Assembly (NCBI GenBank): GCA_030867875.1
Contig: JAOWCC010001501.1
Coordinates: 20,861,524 to 20,925,523 of the forward strand
DNA length: 64,000 bases
Source: Actinernus sp. WN-2022
Lineage: Eukaryota; Cnidaria; Anthozoa; Actiniaria; Actinernidae
Direction of reading: 5' to 3'
Shown here: positions 24,103 through 39,200 of the stretch, in pieces
Layout of the letters: the number at the start of each line of letters is the position of its first letter
Numbering within the stretch: position 1 is the stretch's first letter
Position numbers and translations under genes: made by a program
The notes under the pieces: generated by a model
What the model was told of the DNA's origin: nothing
What the model saw: the letters and a program-made list of their open reading frames with translations, nothing else
Database searches by the model: none

Positions 24103-24171
24103 TAGCCTGATTTTCAGACGGTACGAGGTCGTCCGTGAGCGGAAGACCTCGTACCATATGAAAATCAGGCT
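24103..24171. repeat. 69-bp hairpin beside the foldback element
   Basis: TAGCCTGATTTTCA ... TGAAAATCAGGCTA with GGTACGAGGTC/GACCTCGTACC inside. It starts at the base after the 23692-24102 element. Confidence 0.85.
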
Positions 24172-24213
24172 ACCTGGGTTTCCTTTAACAGGCCTCAAAT
24201 CACTGCAGACTTT

Positions 24214-27200
24214 TTAGAAGTTCTCCTTGTTGTAGAAAAACTTGACGCCTTTGACTTCATCATGAGACTGGTTGCATATTTTGTGGAGCACATGAGACAA
24301 CCCAGATGGCCCACAGAAGAATACTCCCACATTAGTGCTGCAAGAAAACCATGCAATATGGTGAGTTGTACATAAAAAAACAATGTTTTTGTTTATCCTC
24401 GGATGAATTAGGCTATATGCTATTGTATCTGAGACTCATTCCACACACACTCCTTATAATTACTACATTAAAGGGGCTATGTCATATGGTACTACGCATG
24501 TATGGAGTCGGTGTTTGATTGGTGGGTTAAAACAGTTCAACCCCCTTCTTCAATGCTTGATTGAAAGTATTTTCATTATTTTACTTGAAGACTGTATATT
24601 TACACTGTTTATTAGTCATTTTTGAATATTTGCTTTGATTTTTACCATCCGGCCACATGTGCGCAAGGTTCGTCAGTTCATATGAGAATTGCTTAAAATA
24701 ACTGTGTCCGGCCCAGGCATCTAATGTAATGATCTCTCACTATGACACAGTCCCTTTAATTCATATATTCTCTACATTCAACTCACATGTTGATTTTTAT
24801 GGAGGGAGGAAAACTGGAGAATCCGGAGAAAAACTATCGAAGCATGGATTAGGATCAACAAACTCAACTCACATGACGGCGTATCCGGGAATCGAACTCG
24901 GGACACAGTGGTGCAAGGGGAACAGTTTTACGTGCTGCACCACCCAGCTCCTCCCTGTACATGTGTACAAATCAATCATATTACCGTAAATATTCTATCT
25001 GCAAGAAGTGTTGTTTTTCTGTTTAAGCAAATCACAGCTTGAGTTCCCAGAAATATATTGCATACCGTATAAAATTATAGCAATTCCTAGCATGACTGCA
25101 TGTAGTGCCAATAGTAGGCTATAGCTATATAAACAGGGCTATTCTGGGTGTGTGTTTTCCTTTTTGTTCAGGCAAGGAAAGGATATTGATTTTAAGAAAA
25201 AATATGCAAACTTTTAGGTGCATGGCATGTACTAAACAGCTGACCAACTACAGAATTCAGGGCCACATTTTTGAAGGATAAAGATTCTGTCCATGGCTTG
25301 TCAGCTTGCTAGTGAATGACGAATGATTAATAATAATAATAATTAATTATTAAAAGTTTCAAGGGGATATATATCTTAGTGGCTCATCAGTCATGGAGCA
25401 ATATAAAATCATTGGTTCATCTGAGTTACTAAGTATTGCAGAGTCAACAAGCCAGTGCCTTAATTGACTACTACATGTAGCTACTAAGCTTGCATGTCAG
25501 GTAACGTTTTTGAAGTGCATGGCTCTAGCTTTTGTATGGAAAAATTCGAAGTCCAAGAACAGCAACGAAAATACATACAATGTACAGCAGTATTATAAAA
25601 TATTATAGTGATCTCTTTACCTGTTGTGGGCATCAGCGACATCCTTAAATATTCTGGCCCATTCTGGTCGTCCATACTCAGTTCTGGCAAACAATCCAGT
25701 GATAGGGTCTCGTTCAGCAGTTGGCTCCTCCAGAACAATTCGCTTTGCCTACAAGCACAAGAAAAATTATTGAAAGATTAGTATCCATTAATGTATATTA
25801 TTTCATATCAGTCTACAAATCTGTGATAATGATATAATTATCTATAGTTAACTGCAATTTTGTATTAAACTATCTAATATATTATTGTTTAATATATATT
25901 TTATATATATTTTATTTATATCCTAGCTGTAACTAAATATTCCTGCATAATTTTTACATTATAACCAGTATATATTTTCCCTATTATTAATTAATATTTA
26001 TAATTTCCCTATTTTTTTTCCATCTCTGAAACAATGGCTATAATTCTATATGTTGAATTGCAAGCATTTTCGATGCCCAATTACTGAACAATAAAACAAT
26101 TATTGGAACTTCGGCTATCACAAAATATGATGCATTGTCTGTGTCTTGCTACCAGTTAGTTGCCTCTGCCTTTGGTATCTGCAAATAACTGCAGGTAGCT
26201 CACCACATACAATTCATCATAATTTTTATTTTGCTCAGCCCCATCCAATAATAGTATTGCTTATTATTTACTAACAGGAACTTTATAGTTTATTTATTTA
26301 TTTACAATACCAATTGACCACGTACAAAATGAATATATGAAAATATTAATATAAATAAGTAATAATAACTTTAATACAGTTATTTACAAATTAAATTAAT
26401 CAAAAGTAAAGAAATCAATGTTTTTAGAATGTCTATAATTTAATACCAGTTTAGTGTCCCATCCAGTGAGGAAAATGTTGATTTCAATAAAACCAGAATT
26501 ACTCATCTCTGCCATCTATAAACAACAAACAAAGTTACAAATAAGATTATTCTTTGCATACAGTTTAGAACTTGTATATACATGTAAAGGAAGACAGACT
26601 GAAATGTCCTGATGAACCATGCACTTAAACAGGCTATATTCAATCGAATTCCACCTTCAAGTTTCTTTAAAACAAAACAGTCTACAAACCTTTGCAGGCC
26701 TATCAACACTCAAGTTATGACATGAGAGATTCTCACAACAAATTACAACTACCAAAGCCAAAAACTGACTACCTAAAACACAGTTTTAGCTATTCTGGAG
26801 CTGCCTTATGGAATGGGCTTCCCAATAAACTGAGAACACTAACGTCCCTCTCATGTTTCAAGAGGGGCGTTGACAACCTATTCTCATCACCGGACTCCCA
26901 CATGGCAAACACGTAAACCAGTTTGTCTGTCTGTCTGAGGAATGCCATATGTTCCACATGTATGATGCAATACTAGATTTGTGTGACATAAGGTACAATG
27001 TCTGGTACAGGAGGACATGATTGTGCATACCTGAATTTCTAAGTGCTTCAAGAGATCAGAAAACCACTCGAAGGCATAGGTATCTCTGCAAATCCAGTAG
27101 AAGTGCACCTTCTTCACTCGCAGGTTCTCAATGTCCTGGTTGTGTCTGTACCTAAAGAAGTTATCAATTGAAAGTGAAAGCTTGAAAGACACTTTTCAGT

Positions 27201-30200
27201 GAATAATTATGACTTCAGTACTCTATTGATCAATGTGTAGAAAGGTTAGTTACCTGAGTGTGCAGAAATATATAACAACAACTTTATTTCTTTTAAATAA
27301 TATACAATATTTTATTTATAAATGCCCACCTGCAGGTAGCAAAAGCTATTCGAGGCATTAGGGGTATCGAGAAGATATAACTAGAAAAGATAAGGGACTG
27401 TTCATATAAATTATTATACGTAGGGGTGGGCTGGAGGAAAATTAAACAATACCAAGAACTCTGAATCTTTTTTCAAGACCCCCCTTTTCTTTTCTTTTGC
27501 AGATTGGACTTATTTTGAAATTAAGCCTTACCAGATGGATTTGAGTATTGATGCAAAAGGAGTTACACCAATCCCAGCACCAATACACATCACAACATCA
27601 TACTTGAAAACATCCTTTAAGAAGCAATAATAACAGAGTTAAACACTGGATTCTATCAACCACAGTAGCAGACTGGGTACTACTAATAAGTACCATCCAT
27701 GGCAATTCAGCAATTCGAGCCTAATAAACCTCATACAATGGGCTTGAAACTAGCGGTAGTACTTGGGCACTAGTTCAGGACTACTAAACATTAGTTGAGT
27801 TGGACTAGTAAATCTTGAGCTCTATACCCATAGCCTTTGGGCTAGTAGATTTTGTCAATCACCAGACCAGGAACTTAAGCTCATAAAAAAGTTTGAATAT
27901 AATACCAGTGGGTCCATGTCCAATCTGTCACTATATGATATATGTATGGTCCGTGGTAATGGGCAGAAATTCAATTAACAATTGAAAGCAATATATGTTT
28001 GCAATAAACATACTAACAGTACTTGCAGTCCCAAAGGGTCCATCCACAGCAATCCTGTTGAGTTGAGATATGGTATTTACATTACAAAATATACAATAAA
28101 AATGACATTGGGCATCAAACTTGGCCAACAAATTTGATTTGTGATATATTGCTGTTTGCTATTAACAATGCTCAACTATAAACTATGAATGCAAAATTAA
28201 TATTATTGCTTAATGTAAAATGCATCATCATTGGCATATTGGATTGAGATTGTTGCAGTGAACTTAATAACCAATCATTTCACAAAAATGTCTGATAGAC
28301 TTTCAACATACAGTATATGACAGGATGCTGGTCTGACAGCTTTCTCTATTCTGTCAATGTTTTCATGAAAACTGCTGGAATACTCTTTATTGTCCATAAA
28401 TTATCCAGCTCAGTGGTTAAGCTCCGGTCTGTTGAGCAGGAGGCTGCGGGTTAAAACCCTGGGTGGACAAACACTCACGACAGGGTCTTAAAATAACTGA
28501 GGAGAAGGTGCTGCCTTTGTGAAACAACTGCAAATGGTTAGACCTTCACGTCTTCTCGGATAAGGATGTAAAATCGTAGGACTCCCGTCGGCCTCAAGTT
28601 TTAATCAGTTTCATCAGACTGTCACGAGTTACTGACGTTAAATAAAGTTGCTTTACTTTTAATTACTAAATTATTGTCATATTGATCTATCCTTAGCTAG
28701 GACAATTAAATGACAAATATTGTAAAGTAAAGTAACCTTATTTAACATCGGTTGCTCATGACAGTCTGGTGAGACTGATAAACTTGAGGCCAACGTGGGA
28801 TCTACAATTTTTCATCCTTATCCGAGAAGACGTGAAGGTCTAACTGTTTGCAGTTTGAGAATGAGATTGTTTCACAAAGGCAGCACCTTCTACTCGGTTA
28901 TTTAATTAAGACCCTGAGTGTTTAAGTCCAACCAGGGTTTGAACCCACAACCTCCTGTATGACAGCTTAACCACTGAGCTAACAGGGAGGGGTTATAAAA
29001 CTCCAACAAAATTCCTGCATTGGAAATTATTTCTGCTGGATTCTAGTTAATATTAAGGATTATCTTGTTGTTGTGGGTCATCACCAACAAACACTCCCTA
29101 ATTAGAATACGTAATGTACCATCCATAAGGAATATAATCAGGTCACGTCAAGTTAACTCACCTTGGCAGTTGGTCCACATGTCTTAATTCATTTCCATCA
29201 GCTCCAAGCTCTTTTGAAAGAGAAGCTGCAACAGTATCATGATGATAATTTTAAGAATCAACTGTGATTGTTCATATTCTTTATCAAACATTAATGTTTA
29301 CAATTTAAACAAAATCCACTTGGCCAAGTGTATTGAGTGTTAGTAACAGAAGAGCTTACTGTATGTTCTGATCATTTTAAAAATTACCGTGGTTACCGTA
29401 TCACAAATTATCATTAATTAAAAATCTTACTTGTCCAGTCTCCAACAACTCTCACATGAACACTGAAATAATTCTCCTCTGGAGCCTATATAAACAGTGA
29501 AAAACAAGCAAATATAGATATGGTTATTGAATAATGTATTTTTTTTACAGATCTACATGTACATGTACATGTATATATCTTTTTTTATAATTCTTAAAAT
29601 ATTGTAAATGTTATTTATAACAATAAAAATAATATTAATTACCAATCACAATGTCATATAAAGAAATCTTTTTATTATCAGGCTGGCCAGCAGTTGCTAA
29701 TATTAACATAATTATGTTTATGTATGCTATTTACTCAGGGTGCCTGTGGCAAGCCAAGTCTTTCAATGTGCTCTCCGTCTTATTTCTTCCATCAACAACA
29801 CAAGTGTGAAATTGCATACTAAGATCCATTACTCTGCTATCCATGTACGTAGGAGGGAGATTTTGCCGGTAAACCAGTATTTATGATCGTAAACGTCTTC
29901 CTGACTGAATATTCTCATGAACGAAATGTCAATTTTAAGCGAAGAATAATTTCAAAGATTTCTGTAATTAATTTTGTGCTTTGTGAAAAGCAAAACATAT
30001 GATAAATAGTAGCATAAACAGAGCAGACATGGAGAAGCTTGTTCCATGTCTAGCGAGTAAAACTTCACACATTATTACATTTTCATTTCAGTTCCGTCAA
30101 GTTTAAAACTTGTGAGTAAAATCATTTCAGTTGTTATTATTTTTTAATGTCTTTAGAAAATGGCCCCTGTTCAAAACAGTCATTATGGTATAAGTGATTT

Positions 30201-33200
30201 TGCTTACTTCTGACGTTCAAGCAACATTTATCACTTTGAGTCACGCTGTTGTAGACTGGTACGAGACATGTTCAAAAGGTCAAGAAACATGGACAGAAAC
30301 CAGAAGTGAGACTGTGTTACATTTGTTAAAAACTGCATACACAGTAAACAGTGTCAGCAAACCCAACACCACAGTTTAGCTAGACCTAACACCACAGTGC
30401 TCTACCTAGAATGCAGCCGTAGACAGCTATTTCGTCCTCCCTATTGGGCCACTTGTGGCAGAAAATGGTCTGGCCATTCCCTATTTTTGCGTGTCTAGGT
30501 TTAGGTCTAGGTTTAATTTGCAGTCCAGCCCACAAACTTTGTTACATTTCTGCCTCGTCCCCAGGGATCTGTTTGTGCATTGAAGCGTGTATCTTTGAAA
30601 CTTCGTAGACAGCTTCGCACTGTACAAACAGACTCCTGGTGATGAGGCAGGTTAAATTTAGAGATTTCAAAAAAAATTTATTGCTTCAATTCTAGAGACA
30701 TTAAGATGAAACTTGCATCCAACAGCCAGTTGCTAATTTTGTCATATTATTTCCATTTCTGGCATCCATTATGACCTAGCGCTAATAGTTCTAATTGACG
30801 AGGTCACATGACTAGTTGATGCAAATAGCCTATTGGGGAGCCAGGCTATATTTGAATAAGGCCAGGAGGGATGGGACAAGTAAAAAAGGAAGGGGGAGGG
30901 GACAATGTTCTACCCAACACTCAAAATTATGTGACACTAAAAGAGATGCAACAAACTTTAATACAGCCTGAGTACAAGCTGCATGCAGCCTCTAGTTAAA
31001 TTATTTTAACAAGCAGACTGAGGCTGATCACTTCTAAACATACTAAATGGTAATCAAAATATAATTGGAGCATTTATGATGGCAAATAAAATACAGCCCT
31101 TTTGCAGGAGGGCAGGTCACATCACCTTGTAAATCAAAAACATTGTTGCTACAGTACGACATGAATGCCAGAAATGGAAAGAGCGAGCCAACATAAAAAA
31201 TGTATAAAAATATTCAATTTCTGGCAATTTTCAGTGTTGTACTAGCTTGCACCAATTTTGTTGATTGACAAGCTAAAAAAGGTCATGTGACCATCTCCTG
31301 CAAAGGAACTATTGAAAACAAATAAAGGTGAAATGGAACGAATAACTGATCCCAAACTATGATCATAATATTGTTAAGGATCAAATCCAAACTTACAGAT
31401 GTCAGAGTGAATGGATGCCACTCAAGCTGAGAAATTTTGTGGCACTGCATGAAAATGTACTGCAAATGAATACAAAATTGGAAGGAGATAAATGATTTAA
31501 TAGACATCAGTTAGGCATCCATCAGAAATTATATTGAATAAATAAAAATATATTTACTTTAATATTAATATATATATATATTGGCAAGCCTATGATCAGA
31601 CTAATTTTTTCCGTGTTGGGATACAGCACGTTTGGATATCAGGTCAAACTTGATATATATTCAAATATGCTGTGAAGGACACAACATGTTTCTTAATCTA
31701 AATATTCATGACACTTGAAATTTAATTAAGTAACAGCGATTACATCCTAACTGTAGATTTACATAAGGAGATTAAGATTAAAAACCAGCATACAAAGTAT
31801 GACTCAAACCACTGACCTCATGTATGCCCCCTACTTCTAGTCCTCTGACATGCTCTACTACACTAGACGCCACGTCTTTGCCTCTTAATTAAATCTCTGG
31901 GCGGGGGAGTGGTTGCAAACCAAGAATTTAAGATGGTGCATTCACACACTTTACGATGTAAACTTTGCACTCAGTTCAACTCATTGACAATTACACAGGG
32001 TATATTCAAAATATCACTTTCAACCAGAACAGAATGAGATATCACCTATGACAATACAGTGTTTTGAGTGTGGGAGATTTTGCCATTTCCACGCCGCCGC
32101 CATGTGCACTGCCCTGGGGCACTGTCACAATGAAGACAAGTCTAGTGCTGTTAAGAAAGCACGTCTAGCAAACTACATTACTTATCCCTCTTCAAGTCAG
32201 CTTGATTGAGTTACAGTAGAATCACATTAACTTGAACACACAATAACTCAAACCTCTCGCTTAAATAATGTTGAACTAATGACAATTTTCGCTTGTTTGT
32301 TTTTAACTTACAGCAATTCTCACTAACTCGAACTTTCTGTAACTGGCTCGTTCCGTTTTTTTATATATATTACTTCCCCTTGTATACGGCCTCATATACC
32401 CTGAGGCTCTATTATGAGTTCCGATTGTTCTTCAAATAGGCTTCACATTAGATTGCAGAGTCCCAGAGCCAATATTTTTCTACACAAGGACCCTGGATTT
32501 GTCAGGGTATTCTATAGTTAGTAGCGTTCTTATTGAAACCTCATGGTTTCTTAGCCCCACCGAGTGATGTTTATTTTGAAATTCATTTTGCTTTGTAAAT
32601 AGATGACGCTTTGCAACACTGCTTGTGACTAGCAGGCCACTAAATAGACCACTAATTGAAAGGCTGCTGTGCCGCAAAGTAATGACCTGAGAAGATAAAA
32701 TGGCGGTAAGTTTTGCAATTTTCTAACAGTGTAATTAACTCAAATTCGGAAAGAATTTGAAATGACTTTCCGAAGAAAAGGAGTGTTACCGACTTGCGTA
32801 TTTTTGTAGACTGTCAGTAGTAGTAATTATAGTAGCTAAAGAGGTTACACTTATTCTATTTACAAAAATACTTTTAGATTTATAAAAAAGAAAATATTAT
32901 TCATTGCGTTGACATGACTTGTGCAGCCTCTATTTTCTGAGGCAGGGAGATTTCAATAAGAATTATGAGTACAATTCACTAGCGATCCCCCCCCCCCCGG
33001 TACTCTGAAAATCTAAGATCAAAATGTTTAAATAAAATAATTATAATGATATTATCATCACATCTGATGCATTATCTTTCAAATCTCTTTAGTTCCAAAT
33101 ATATGTTGCTTATAATAATGAAACAAAACTGTGTTTTTTTATTTACCTGGCCTGCGTCACATACAAATCCAGATTTCTTCATTTGTATCTCCACAACTCT

Positions 33201-36200
33201 TGATGGGTGCTTGATGACCTGGATATAAACAGAACGTCTTATTACTAACTTACAGCACAACTATGGTCAGAGTACACATATAAATTGTGAAGACTGTACT
33301 GCACTGTCATGACGTAAAGAAAACCCTATGGAATGCATAATAGCATATTTACACTAAAATGGTTTCCCTCCAGGTTATTTAAAATAAGGCCACCATAGTA
33401 ATATTAGGTTTCAATACCAGTCGTAAGTTGGAAAACACTCAAGTTATGTTGCAAATTCCATCGCTGTACTGCAGTATGTAAATTACGTAATGGCCAACTA
33501 GACTATGATTTTAATTTTATGGCAAAATTAATAGAGAAGTGCATATCAACTATAATACCTGCAGAAGAGATAATATACACCCAAGAAAAACTGGGGGAAG
33601 TTCACTTATCATGCAACACTGTACCTTTAGAGATTTGCAGTATTAGCTCATTACCACATTTTAAAATTTAGCTTAAGATTATTTATAATTATTGTTTTGC
33701 TTATTAATAACTAGATTGCTTGAGTTCACGTCTGGAGAGTGGAGCTGGAGAGTGCAAAAAAATAATTTGATTTTTCGTGTTGAACCACAGGCAGCCCAAG
33801 CTAATAATTTGTACAAGAAATGTATGGAAATTTTTAGAAAAATATGAATCTCTACTTGTCTAAAATGGTCAATTTTCATATCTTTGACTAAAATGTAATA
33901 CTTATAACTTACAATAAAATAAAATTGGAGTCTGCTTTTTCACTTCATTGGCACTTTAACATCCCCAATGATTTGACATCAAAAGTTTGGAAACAAGATG
34001 ACAATTAAACAAGGGTCACCAGCACTATAAACGGGAATGTTTCTCCCCTTTCTCTCCCTTTGGGATTTAAAATAATATAGTGACCATTCAAATTCAGAAC
34101 AGTAAGTATAGGAAATCATATGGCTTCGAGTGCAATTCGGGATAAATTTGAACAAGTGAGTTTTCAAAGAGTGTCAAAATTGCACGAGCCTACAGGGTGA
34201 GTGCAATTTGAGCTCTTTGAAAACTCACGAGTTCGAATTTATCCCGAATAGCACGATAATACCATATATGATTTCATTTTAATCATATACTCTACAAATT
34301 TACTTGAATCTTCGGACGATCTTCGGGAAAAATTGGAACAATTAAAGCACCGTTTATGAAGTACACATGTAATGCTACAGCATCTGAAATGTTAATGTTT
34401 AGTACTGTCAATGAAATTAATTTACATGGTTAGACGTGTTTTTGCCGTAACCACAGCGCAGCATAGTCAGTTTTAAGCATTCGGAAATCAGTTTGGAAAT
34501 TTTCAGGAAATCATTGGAAATGACTCATGTGTGAACAACTTTGTGTACTTCAATTTCATTCTGGAGCTTTTGTTTTTGATTTATAGATTGTCAAATTCCT
34601 GATTTGGAGTGCAATTTCAACCAAACTGCACTGCTCTCAGCCAATCAGAATCGAGAAATTTTGTTGAGTATATGATTAAGAAAGTAAGCATGCAGGCATT
34701 CAGTTTTCTCTAGCTGTTATAATATGATGCTCAAAATTAAAATAAGCCCAAAGAAAGTAAACTACAGGAATCTAGTTGCTCAGTTATGCCTGTCAATATA
34801 TAGTGTTTTAGAAGTGTTTACAAACTCTGTAACATTATTTTATACATTAACATTCTACACTGGCGGAACCAGGGGAGGGGTTTTGGAAGTTGCAACCCCC
34901 ATTATGGTTCCTGTAAATCACAGTCTGTAAATATAATTTTAAAATCTCTAGATAAAAAAAATCTATTTTGCAAACCCCCCTTTAACAAAATCCTGGATCC
35001 GCCCATGTTCAAGTATTTGATTTGAATTTCGCGCGATAACAAAAGTCAGAGATCGCTCAAGCAGAGCATCACATGTTGTATGCAGAGCTTTGACTAGAGA
35101 TGTTCACTTGACATTAAGGCTGAGCAACAACTGATGAAGGTGTGAGAGTGCCTGGCAGAGGCCTTTTACAGTGCAGCTCCTTGTTTAACATGTACCACAG
35201 CTTGACTGCATGAACTAGGTAACTCTAAGGTCCATAGCTAGAAGTCTGCTCATCTCAAGACATACATGATTCCTTTGCCTGCTTCTCACCTTTACAATTT
35301 TGACTTTTTGCATGGATCTGTAGAGCCTCAGGCATCTTTCAGCAAAGTAGAAAATCATGGGAACTAGAACAAACTTCCATGTCTTGAAAATGAAACATAA
35401 ACAATAATATTATTTGTAATGAAAAATACGTTGTCACTTTAATTAACAAATTGAGACCAAAAACTCTCACAGGGGGTTTCATTAATTCTGGAAATAGGAG
35501 GGTTGCAGTACAATGTAGTTATGTCAGGCTGAAAGCCTGATGATTGAAGGAAATAGTTTTATAGAAAACGCATGATACTAGCTAATCTATCTCCAGAGTA
35601 ATGCAACACATCTCCAAATGTTAAACAAAACAAAATTTGTAGCCACAGTTTGGTTTCTTGTTTCTAAATGACACGTCCTTAAGTACTACTAACAGTTCCT
35701 GCCAAAACGTAACTGGACCATATAAGGATTGTATCCACAGGGATACTAATACAGTACTTAGGATAAGGAACTCATTTCTCTTTTTCTTTCATCCAAATAG
35801 AAATATAATAATTATTCACATGGAGAACAAAATGACCTTTTGTTGGCCTCCTGTGACATCACATATCATATACATGTAGTTAGCGTATAATTATTGGAAT
35901 CGAAACCTTTGTAACTCATACATTTTGTAGGTGCAACATTCAAATCAAGAAATATTTTACCATTGACCTAGTATTCACTTGATGGCCATGTTTAAATGAT
36001 AAAAAAATGGCCTTTGATAAATATATAGGCACTTCATGTTTTCCATGCAGATGCTGTTAGCAGTTTTGCTACACGCTTCAAGTAAAATTTAACAGAATCT
36101 CACCATCGCCCCTGGAGCTTCAAACTTTGGCATTTCAGGACATTTAGTATTGCTCTTATTCCACAACTCCAGATGGTATTTACAGTATTCTGGAGGATGT

Positions 36201-39200
36201 CTCTTCATATTTATCTGGTAACGCAAGACACCCCTGGAAAGCAAAACAAGCATATGTTTAGTACTTATCACATGCAGCCAAACCAATTTTAAATATTATT
36301 ATTAAACTGAGGCCCATGCATATATATCCAGATGGATGTGATGGATGCATATGCACCCCCCATGCAGGGAATGCCATTTCAGAGATCAAATTCAAATCAA
36401 AATTCAAGAAATACCTGAAAGCATAGCTCTTGTAGTATTATTCTCCAGCTATACCATAGTTACTTTATATTTCAATAATAATTATTATACTTAAATTTAT
36501 ATTAACTCTATGTTCTGCTTTCTTTGACATAAAAAATATTTTGACCATCTTCTTTGACTCACATAGGGGTGCAAGGGACATTAATGTTAACCCTTAAGGG
36601 TTGTTTATAGGGTACTTGTTAGCCCATGCATCCACCACTTATATTTATTAAATTAATGTATTGTATATATTGTATAATTTGTGTGTGGAAAATATAAAAC
36701 CTGAAACCTTCATAGCTAGATTTTCAAAATTTCCAGGAGGGATGTTCCAGGACCCCTTTCCATGCCTAATGGAGCTATTATGCACCCCCCCCCCCCCCCA
36801 ATATAAATCTTGATACAGGCCTGTAACTAAAGGTTCTTATAATTTAAATGCTCTGATCTGCCAGTCAGTAGTGGAGAGAAAATATGACCCAATGTTCTGG
36901 TGAAATTAAGGTCATATCTTTTTCCTTTTTTCAATTTTCCTAAATTCCTCTTTATTCCTAGTTTCCTTCTTTCAATAGTATTTTAAGTGTAACCCTCCAT
37001 AACAGGTTTAGTTCAGATAACTTAAGTCCAAGTGGCAATAAAATTAGCTTTAATTTGCTGTCCCCCTGACTTTAAAAATGTTTATAATAATAAAAACTAT
37101 TGTCAGGGCGAGCTCTGTTTCTCTGTGTTAGAAATGAAAGTCATTAATACAGTTAATAACAGTAATACAAAGTGTTGGATAAATTTTGGCTGTGCCTGAA
37201 CACATAGCCGCTAAAAATAAATCTTACCCAGAGCCATGGGCAACAAGACCAATAAAGAATATGATAAAGAGATGATGAGAAAACCAGAACACTTCAAAAT
37301 ATGACCTCCTGTGTATGACAAATCAGAGAAAAGAGATTGACTGAGTGTGTGTGTGAAATGTACAATCACGGTCAAACATTATATTACATATTATACGTCT
37401 GACATGTACTTTGGAAACTGAATAATATTTTATGGTTAAATTTCCATCTTCTATTTAATAACCATTAAAATGTGATTTTGGTGTGTTCTGCCCTCTCATA
37501 GAATGTACAGATGACGTCAAAACTTGACGAGAACAAAGAAGTAACATGCCACAAGACACAGTCGAGTGGCAACTGTTGTTTCCGTCCCATTTTGACATCA
37601 TGTGTGCACCAGCTATATATAAAAGGACAGATCATGTACAGCAATATTAAATATATTTGTTTTATACATTAATAATTATCAAAAAAGGGAGCTAGTACAA
37701 AATAATTTCATGGAAAACATGACATCTTGCCCATCTGTGCATCTGTATTGTAATAATTTAACATATGGCTGTGCCTATCAACCAATCAGAGTATGCACAA
37801 AAATTCACCCTGATTAACAAATTTATTTATTAATAATCTACTTAATGGCAGTTTGTTGATTTAAAAAAACGTTTAGTTCCTTCAACTATTAAATTCCCTG
37901 CACACTGACTAATTATGTATTTTTCCTTTTCATCTTAATTCTAATATATTAATAATTATTGTATGCCTGTACCAGTCCTTACTGTACTAATTAAATGTAA
38001 AACCGAGTGTAAAAACTTAAAACATCTTTTCCATGACTTGTATTATTGTCAAATAATGAGGCCCTTTTCTAAGGGTAAATTCCAACTAAGTGACACAGCA
38101 TTGAAACATGGACATGAAGGACATGTATATAATAACGACAAACATCTGAAATTGCGAGAGCAACAGAGAGAAATAAAATAGACGAAATTCCAACAGCGAG
38201 ATGCCCACCTTCCGAGACTGCGACACAACTCACTGAATAGTTTGACCAAATAAAAATGTGGTTCCCAAAGCTGTCATTATTAATATAGAAGACAGCTACC
38301 AGCAATAAAGCAAATGCCAGCAACTGTGATGATGATTGCTGGCAACTCGATGTAAAACTTAAAGCCAGAGTTGTAGCTATTTAAGGCACAAAAAGACTGG
38401 CTATTTTTCACAGTTGTCCAGCAACTTAAAAACTTCATCAGGAACACCCAACAAACTGTTCTGCAAAATATATTATGTTCTACTAGTGGCCACTCAACTG
38501 GCAAATGCTGCAGTCTGATATTTCTCAGCTGGCAAATTCTGCAGTCTGATATTTCTTAGCTTGCAAATTCTCCACTTTTTGTTTTCAATTTTTGCATTTT
38601 GCACTGGCTAGGGTATCAAAATGTGTCTGCCACACCTATAATGGAATTAAATTTGAAATATTTCAAGATTGTCTTGTTGGCCTGCCAGTATTTCAATTCT
38701 CCTCGACTACATAGTTTGTCATTTCTTCATGATCTTAACTCATTTTCTACCACTGCATTCACTAATAATCTTCCAGCTGGGAAATTTAGAAATTCTTCAT
38801 GGACTTTAGGCTAGCTGGAACTGCAGAATAGCTGTTCATCTGCCAGCTGAAAGAAGGATTTTTTATATATAATTTTATGTTTAAATCATCTGATCTGTTA
38901 TAAAAATGTCAGAATGTCCGTTTTATGAAGTTTTGCCATTGGGTGAGCCTGCTCTATATATGACAGCCCTGGGTTCAGGGATAGGTACTAAAACGTTTTC
39001 TCTCTAACTTTTTGCACTGGCTGGCTTAAAATAATAATTTGCAGATTTCAAGAAAAGCCTTTAATAGCAATTCTCTATAGTAATGTCAATTAAGCTTCTA
39101 ATGAGCCTGCAGTCATTGGCTATGCTGTTGTGGTCACCTTGCCACTTTTTCTATTTTTTCTTCACTCGTTATTTTCATATATTGTCATTATTAGTTATGT

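Larger units (their letters stand above)
24338..25620. other. Last NOX2 intron, holding a TTAA element and a SINE
   Basis: Contains the TTAA-flanked MITE (24472-24755) and a minus-oriented tRNA-derived SINE (24794-24955). The rest is AT-rich without recognisable content. Confidence 0.6.

Noticed and set aside
28405..28480. tRNA gene in a NOX2 intron
   Set aside because: Only the promoter boxes are tRNA-like; the sequence continues into a SINE body that has an inverted partner.
38280..38504. Membrane-like minus-strand frame ([18 protein letters not shown]) as a NOX2 exon
   Set aside because: Splice phase does not fit the neighbouring exons, and the true TM4 exon ([10 protein letters not shown]) is at 40768-40696.
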